Positions 32,705 to 38,779 of a stretch of DNA of 38,779 nucleotides are shown one piece after another; position 1 is the first letter of the stretch; each line of letters opens with the position of its first letter. Source of the DNA: Hypsibius dujardini (lineage: Eukaryota > Tardigrada > Eutardigrada > Parachela > Hypsibiidae); contig LRSR01005176.1 of assembly GCA_001579985.1 (NCBI GenBank), forward strand, positions 1 through 38,779. Reading direction: 5' to 3'. Both the position numbers and the translations under genes were made by a program. The notes under the pieces are model-generated. The model was not told where the DNA came from. It searched no databases and was given only the letters and a program-made list of their open reading frames with translations.

Positions 32705-33620
32705 AGGGACCATCCATTTATTACGTCAGTATTGGTTAGGGGGTGGGGGTCAAAATATACCTGACGAACTGTGACTGGACGGAATGGGGGGGGGGGGTAA
32801 GCCGGCGTCCTGACGTCAGCTTTGGGGAACCCAAAAGGCTGAGAAATTATCAATTTTGGAATTTAATTAAATTTAATTAATTAGATAATTTTATAATTCA
32901 TAATTTATAATTAATTTGGAGTTATATCTCATCGGAGGAACCGAAACCGGCCTACAATGACATGGACGAAGAGTTCAGGGTAAAGCATGTGCGTACCTCT
33001 CTCTACTTCACCCAGATTGTGCGATGTAATGACCGCCGGTGCTGTCGCGGTCGTTGGCAATCCTCCTTCCCCAAGGCGTTTCCTGGTCGGTTTCTACCCC
33101 CTCCAATTCGTTGTGTCAGCAGCCCAAAAGGACGAGTTACTGCTGATCCCCCTTCAGGCCTGGGAACATTTAACCGACTAGACACTCGGATGCTACTGAA
33201 ACCATTTGATGCCAGCTCGAAGTATGCAGCACTGCCGTTCGATTACTATTGTCCCTCCTTACGAAAGGGTGGGAAGTTAGATCGCATGGTCTGCAAGACG
33301 TGCGGCGCATACTTCGCCACGCCGGTCGCCACTGTGCGCCGAATGACCAGGAGGACGACTACAAAGACATGAGCGATGATAACGAGGTCGCTATTCACGT
33401 ACCAGAGTCGTCCGAGGATATCCTTATAATTTCAGATTTGACGGACTGGCTGCGTAGCCACCTGGTGGAGGACAGGCCCGATTTGGAGTGATTAAGATAC
33501 ATTTCAGTTTTTTTTTCTGTAGTGGAAGGGGTCTTTGGTTCCTGACGTCAGAAACTGAAGATCTAGGGGGTGTTACAAAAATTCTGACAAACCCTGACGT
33601 TAGGGGGGAGGGTTTTTTTG
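32705..33620. mobile_element. Putative repeat with GACGTCA motifs carrying a Cys-rich ORF
   Basis: The left part has GGGACCATCCATTTATTACGTCA, a motif I recall from dispersed elements in many invertebrates, then G-rich runs and CCTGACGTCAGC. The right side has CCTGACGTCAG and CCCTGACGTTAGGGG. Clear terminal repeats could not be set, so the limits are approximate. The ORF between them is listed separately. Confidence 0.4.
32962..33491 (+). pseudogene. Cys-rich (zinc-finger-like) ORF of a mobile-element type, frameshifted
   Basis: A frame from ATG 32962 has RCNDRRCC, RFLPPPIRC, PFDYYCPSL and CKTCGAYFATP, i.e. paired cysteines suggestive of zinc binding. It breaks at about 33320. The continuation is in another frame, which ends in an acidic tail with ILIISDLTDWLRSHL and a stop at 33491. 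I recall a family of single-zinc-finger proteins with PFDYYCPS-like and (I/V)DSLDEWL-like motifs in several invertebrate genomes, but I cannot verify this. Function unknown. One frameshift makes it a pseudogene unless it is an assembly error. Confidence 0.45.
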
Positions 33621-33649
33621 GTTGGTTGGTTTAATTGCTTAACGTCGCA

Positions 33650-36391
33650 TTGCACCGGAAATAACTATCCGCTCGAAGCAGCGACACTTTCTTAATTAGA
33701 AAATTCCATATTCGGTCCATATTCGGTCAACAAGGTGGGCGAAAGATCGAGTAAAGGCCGAAATAGGCGTTCCATTTCCGTCGAAGGTCTGGCAGTGCAG
33801 TTGAACTGCTCTCGGGTGGTCCATGATTTTCCCAATCTGTCGGGTATTACCTGAAACAGCAGTGACGGCAGTAACTGGAAAGACGTAGGGTTGAAAGAGC
33901 AACTCATCAAGTGGAATGTTGTTGAAGATGAGCTTGTAGGCCAACATCGAAGACTGTTTCAGCCTCCGCAGGAAGAGAGGTTGCCATTCAAGCTGCCTCA
34001 GCCGGTGACAGTACCGCTCGTCCGACGAAGCGTCCGGTATCCCGCTGAGATTTAGAGTCCGTAGAAAACGCTTGACACGCCCTTCCAGGGAGTCGATCAG
34101 GAGTTTTTTGCGGGATTTATAGCAACCGCACAGTAGTTCAAAAGAGGCAGTATAAGACTCCGAAAGAGAGTAATACGGGCACGTCAGCACGAGCGGGGAA
34201 ATAAGGACTATAAATAGCGAATGCGTTGGTTTGCTTTAGCCATTACCAGCCTCGTGTGAATATTCCAGAAGAGGCTTTGGTCGATGTGGACACCCAGATA
34301 TTTTGTTGACTCGGCTTGGGGAATATTCACTCCGTTGAGATAGTAAGTCGGGATGGTGGATCGGTTGGGTTTCCTAGACAGCCGAATATGCACAATTTTT
34401 TTCGGATTGAAAGAGAGCTTCCTTTGTTGGGTCCAACGCCCGAGAGAGTCCAGGTTGTCCTGTAGGCCCAGGGTGTCGGAGGGAGAACGGAAGATACGGG
34501 ACGGACATGAATCATCGACAAACAGAGCCAGCTTGGTACCGGCAGAAAGAGAGCTCCTCATGGCTTTAACTAAACAGATGTATAAAAGCGGGCCAAGAAT
34601 AGAACCTTGGGGAATTCCACTAGTAACATCAATAGGAGCCGACTGCACTCCGTCCACAACGGTGACCTGTGATCGCCTGCAGAGATAATTAGAAATCAAA
34701 GACACAAATTTTAAATTCACACCCAAATCAAAGAGAGATTCCAAAAGAGTTTGGTGGTCAGCACGGTCGAATGCTTTTTGGAAATCAAGAAAGATGACGT
34801 CAACTTCAAACCTGGCATCGACAGCGTCCATCCACTGTTGGATTGTAATCGTGAGGAGCAGTTCTGTTGAGTGTCTGGCGCGGAATCTGAATTGTTCATC
34901 CGTAATGAGGCGATTTTTTTCTAGATGTTCTCGAAGCACACTAGAAAAGAAATCTTTGGCACATTTAAATATCGGAGCCAAAAGAGCAATTGGTCCGAAA
35001 CTGGCGCAGGTGGTGATGTCACTAGATCCTCTGGGAATAGGACAAATGAAAAACTTTTTCTAAGTGTCTGAAAAGAAACCAAGAGTCAGGCAATTGTTAA
35101 ACAAGAGCATAAGCGGCCAAAAGATGGATTCGCCTCATTCCTTCAGCAGTTTGTTGATCATTTTGAATGGGCCACTGGCTTTAGCTGTGTCCAACCCTTG
35201 ACGCACATTTCGGATTTGCGATGACATTATCCGGATGTCTGGACAGTCGGATGGGATAGACGGCGCAAAGTGGCAATGGGCATCGCAAACCTGCTGACAA
35301 CTTGAAAAAAAGAACTCAGCAGGTTCGCTTTCTTTCTTTTTGTAAAAACAAACAAGTCAGAACAGACTGAACATCAATTGTCGATTTGATGAAATTCCAA
35401 AACTTTTAAGGGTTCCGTGTTGCAGTGGCGGCATTCATAATTCGGCCTGTGTCAAAACGATGAGTGATCCGGTCAGCCAGGCGGCTCTGCACTTTCAATA
35501 GCAATCGGCAATGTTCTCGGTGCGCACCAAGTGGGGCAACTCGGAATTGACGGAAAAGAACATCGCGTCGTTTAACCGCTCGTCTGACGTCTGAATGGGT
35601 ACTGGACTTCCCCATACTTCAGTCGGTACGGGACTAACTTGTGGAATAGGGTTGTAGTTGTGGTGACGATATCTTCGAGGATTGTGGTCTGGTCCGTTGG
35701 AAATTTGCCATTTAGTTGAAGGAACCAGTCAACTGATGAAAGACTGAGGCGGAACGCATCCGATTGCTCTTGGTTAAAAATCCACCGGTGCTTCACCGTT
35801 CGCTTCAACTGGCGAGGTCGGACGCCAGACTGAAGTTTAATGGCAACATGGTCACACTTAGGGCCGGGTGGCGAGACGGGATCAACTGAAAGAAAAAACA
35901 GGAAAAGAGGTGGGAACAAAAATAAGATCGAGCGTGTTTTTGACGCGGGTTAGAAAGGTGAACAGTTTCTTTAATCCGAATTCAACACAAAAGTCAATCA
36001 ATGATTGCGATTGTGTAAAACTAGCCGAACCGTTCTTCCAGTCAACTCAAGGTGTGCTAAAATCACCCGTCAGGATAAGGCGGTTGATGATCTGCTGGGG
36101 CAAAGTCCGGAAGTGGTCAAATAGTATAGGCAGAGAATTCCGAATGGATGATGGTGGTCCATAAAACACACATAGAACAAGATTAGAGATTGAAAGTTCA
36201 ACAGAAGTTGTTTCACGGCGAGAAGGTTCAAGGTCTTTCCGGCGATATCCCCTCAACGTCCTCCGGCAAACGATTGCCACGCTTCCACCGATGACATTGC
36301 GTGGCTTTCTGAAAACATTAAAACAACGCAGGTCGGCGAACTTGCTGTCCGGATAGTCAACGCAATCTCGCATTTTGTCGAGACCAGTCAC
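33650..36391 (-). mobile_element. Non-LTR retrotransposon ORF2 (endonuclease, reverse transcriptase), decayed
   Basis: Read on the minus strand, an APE-type endonuclease piece (36391-36047: NVFRKPRNVIGGSVAI, LTGDFSTP) is followed by a linker (35919-35572). Then comes a reverse transcriptase (about 35060-34208) with QFRFRARHSTE, FLDFQKAFDRADH, SGIPQGSILGPLLY and the catalytic FVDD box (usually F/YADD), and a C-terminal part (34190-33696). The order and motifs suggest the CR1/Jockey group, which copies itself by target-primed reverse transcription. The frame is broken in several places (near 36040, 35560, 35130 and 34200), so it is inactive. No poly-A tail was identified at the 3' end. Confidence 0.85.
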
Positions 36392-36593
36392 ATCTGCACT
36401 AAAACAAAACAGCTTTACACCAGATGATTTATTTGATATACTAACAATATAACTGAGCTGAAAAGAGAGATTAATGAAGCCTCCACCACAGTTTGCATGC
36501 AGTTTATTGATCTTTGAAGATGGCTTTGCAATTAGTTTCCCGACTGCTGAGTGTTAGCGTGATCGATTGATCGATTGAGTGTTCGGGGGTCCG

Positions 36594-37345
36594 TTAGGGG
36601 GAAGTATTGCCAGTCCCGCACCGTAATGTTAGTTGGCCAGCCGGTGCCTCCTCCTGCTCGACATATGTGCCGATACTAGCGTAGGTGATCCCACACTTAT
36701 CATCACTGGTTCTCTCCTTGATGGCGACAAAACGGATGCGGATCCCAAGTTGTTCCAGGTCTGCTTTAACCGAATTGTTATGGTCATCAATGGTAGTACT
36801 GTTTGAATCGCGCAGGTTAGATAATTCATGCACGCAAAAGTCCTTGTGTGGTTTGTGTCGAAGTTGAAGCCGTCCACAAAGTGTCTTTTTGACAAGGCCG
36901 TCATTTGTGGTCACAGTTGCGGTTTTGGCCGTCCCGCGGACAATGGGACGGTATTTGGATGCTATAACTGACCATGATTGACCGATCGATTGATTGGCTT
37001 TATTTGATCGTTCAAGAGACCGTTCGATTGATTGGTAGATTTAATTCTTGCACTTCCTGCGGTTTGTCCGGTTTATTGATTGCTTGATTGAGGGATGCGA
37101 TGTTGGTTTGCACTCGGACGACTTTCATGGATTTCCCCTTGCCCTAAAGAAGGAATTCTGATTTGTTTTTGATGGTAAGTCACGCTGGGACGTTCGGTGT
37201 CGTTATTGACGAACTCCGGCGTAGTTGCAAGGGCCTTTTCCATGACAAAGATTTTAGTAATGGCGGCATCCAAATCTTTTTTCACTGTGGCCAGTTCGCT
37301 GGACATCGCGGCGTGCGTTTCTACGATGGATTCAAAAAGAAGCAT
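36594..37345 (-). pseudogene. Probable ORF1 remnant of the same retrotransposon
   Basis: Upstream of the endonuclease, the segment 37345-37073 encodes a helical, heptad-like stretch (SELATVKKDLDAAITKIFVM), as in the coiled coil of LINE ORF1 proteins that bind the RNA. A second piece (36914-36594) includes DLEQLGIRIRFVAIKE and several His/Cys residues. The frame between them is broken. The assignment depends on position and coiled-coil character; no zinc knuckle is clearly visible. Confidence 0.45.
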
Positions 37346-38072
37346 TAGGTTCTTCAGAACAACTTGAGTGGTAGCCGATTTCTGGCCGGTAAGCGCATTG
37401 ATGTCGTTGACTATCTTGGCGAAGACGGTCTGCAGATCCTCCCCAAAGACTGAATTTAACTAGTACCGCTCAGTTGTCGACGAAGAAAACCAAGTAAAAA
37501 GATCCAAGAAAGAGAGTGTGTCAAGGTTTTCACGATGGTTTTCGAAATATATTTCACCGTTGTTGTCCCAATAACTTTTTTGATCCATCCAATGAGAGTG
37601 GTATAATTTAAAATTCTCCAGAGATTGTCTAGTAACAGGAATATTTCAAATATCATATTTTCTCTTAATCATATTTCAACATCTGAAACTCAAATATCAG
37701 CAGAATTAGCCAAAATTGATCAAACTGTCGCTACGACACTAGAGGGAAGTTATCCCTCGACCAGTCGGATGTGAAGTACCTGTATACAAAGGAACCAGGC
37801 AACATCACCCTTAGAAGTACGGTCGAACCCTCGGACTGACCGCTTTCGAGCCATTTTCTTTTTGCGCTCTACTCAACACAGTGGTGGGGGTTCGAGCCAA
37901 ATTTTGGCGGTCTTGGAGTTTGTCTGTATGTGTAACCAAGCACCCACCCACCAACACTCATCAGAGTCCACCATTCTGCAAACTGTTAGAGTTCAATTTT
38001 ATTTCGTTTATTTTGCTGTTGTGCTGCATTTTCACGGCAGAATAGCACATGTGTGGGCGAGATAAGAAACGG
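37346..38072. other. Gap between retrotransposon and LRR gene
   Basis: A minus-strand ATG at 37853 opens MARKRSVRGFDRTSKGDVAW and reaches a possible donor (ATACAG|GTACTTC) at about 37779; it could be a short first exon but nothing connects to it. The 37456-37656 minus frame is hydrophobic and unrecognised. Confidence 0.3.
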
Positions 38073-38730
38073 CTAGAGTTCCATTTTTGTGACGTTTGAG
38101 CAGATAATTCTGCCTAGACTACTGACGTAATCGACCATGGGACAATAACTCAACGGCAAAAACCCGGCGATCATCGGGAATTGCAACCCCGTTCCCTCGT
38201 CCGTGTCGTGGATGGTCACGCTGACGAACTGACCCAGGCCCGGGTAGGTCTCGTGGTCCGACGTGACGGGACCGACAGCGCAGACCTCCAGCACCGACTG
38301 CAGGTATTCATCGCGAATTCTAAGCCGCTCGTCCGGCTCAACCAACACCAGATTGAAGTGATTCGGCAGGATCCAGTGAAGTCGAGGTAGTTTTTGAAAG
38401 AATTCGGCACGCAAGCAAGACTGGTTGTAGCCCTGGATACCGTAGTATTCCAAGGCTTGGCCGCCGTCATCGCCGAAGACGTCCTGCACTTCCGTCGGGT
38501 TGTCGCCCAGCATGAGGGACCGCAGTTTAGGCAGGCCGTCGAAGGCCCCGCGAGCGATTTGATAGATGCCGTTGGAACTCATGTCCAACGATTCGAGAAG
38601 TTGAAGCTGGGTGTGGCCGTTGGAAAACTCGTCGGAATCGAGGGATGAGAGTCGGTTCTTGTGCAGGTCTAACCGCGTCAAATTGGGGAGCGATGCGAAG
38701 ATTCCAGGGGCAAGAGACTGTAGTTTGTTC
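38073..38730 (-). CDS. Terminal exon of a leucine-rich-repeat protein
   Basis: The exon begins after an acceptor (CTTCCAG at 38731) and ends with a stop at 38073, encoding about 219 residues. The first part has typical 24-residue LRRs: NKLQSLAPGIFASLPNLTRL, LDLHKNRLSSL, LDMSSNGIYQIARGAFDGL, LRSLMLGDNPTEV. The remainder has several cysteines (CLRAEFF, VCAVG, YCPMV, IICSN), like a Cys-rich C-terminal cap of extracellular LRR proteins. No membrane segment or intracellular domain is present, so this end suggests a secreted or surface protein. The N-terminal exons lie beyond the window edge. The partner is unknown. Confidence 0.8.
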
Positions 38731-38779
38731 CTGGAAGGAAATGGGCATGTTTTTAAAAACAATATTGAGGGACTTGGGA

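Noticed and set aside
36541-37090. GATTGATTG runs as a CRISPR-like or regulatory array
   Set aside because: They are irregular low-complexity runs common to several MITEs, without regular spacers.
37885-37960. Possible tRNA T-loop motif GGTTCGAG
   Set aside because: No acceptor stem, anticodon arm or pairing of the right spacing could be formed.

Overview
The window is nuclear DNA from an invertebrate animal. The genes are split by short GT-AG introns, they encode metazoan families (CDKL-type kinase, rhodopsin-class receptors, an M13 neprilysin, leucine-rich repeats), and the intergenic space is full of microsatellites, small TA-flanked inverted-repeat transposons (MITEs) and a non-LTR retrotransposon. 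A small ecdysozoan would fit, but I cannot name the species.

Layout. 1-1060: the first coding exon of a minus-strand gene and a possible plus-strand first exon around a CT-rich divergent promoter. 1181-2145: a large MITE. 2952-5933 (-): a CDKL-like protein kinase that I could assemble exon by exon, including a 33-nt microexon. 7309-8907 (+): a degenerate, intron-containing histone H3-like gene, possibly centromeric H3, cut by a microsatellite and flanked by MITEs. 9690-11495: a Tc1-like relic. 12497-15616 (+): a three-exon rhodopsin-class receptor. 15617-18950: repeats and a broken Polinton/adintovirus-type packaging ATPase. 19356-21380: a head-to-head pair of PAN/Apple-like secreted-protein genes, one intact and one cut off at a MITE. 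22259-23849 (-): a receptor pseudogene with a MITE inside the fourth membrane helix and several frame breaks. 25911-32384 (+): a complete 12-exon neprilysin-like metallopeptidase (777 aa). 32705-33620: a repeat with a Cys-rich ORF. 33650-37450 (-): a decayed non-LTR retrotransposon. 38073-38730 (-): the last exon of a leucine-rich-repeat protein.

The most interesting observations are these. Two different MITEs have landed on the TA of the GTA splice donor in two consecutive neprilysin introns, so transposon ends now form most of the donor consensus. Complementary hexamer microsatellites in two kinase introns bracket exactly 546 coding nucleotides, enough to fold the pre-mRNA around the catalytic core. 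The neprilysin appears to have lost both cysteines of one conserved disulfide together. The histone-like and receptor genes carry frame breaks, three of them in AAAA runs, so assembly error must be separated from real decay.

The genes do not form an operon or pathway. What unites the window is the TA-targeting (Tc1/mariner-type) MITE load shaping introns, splice sites and pseudogenes.
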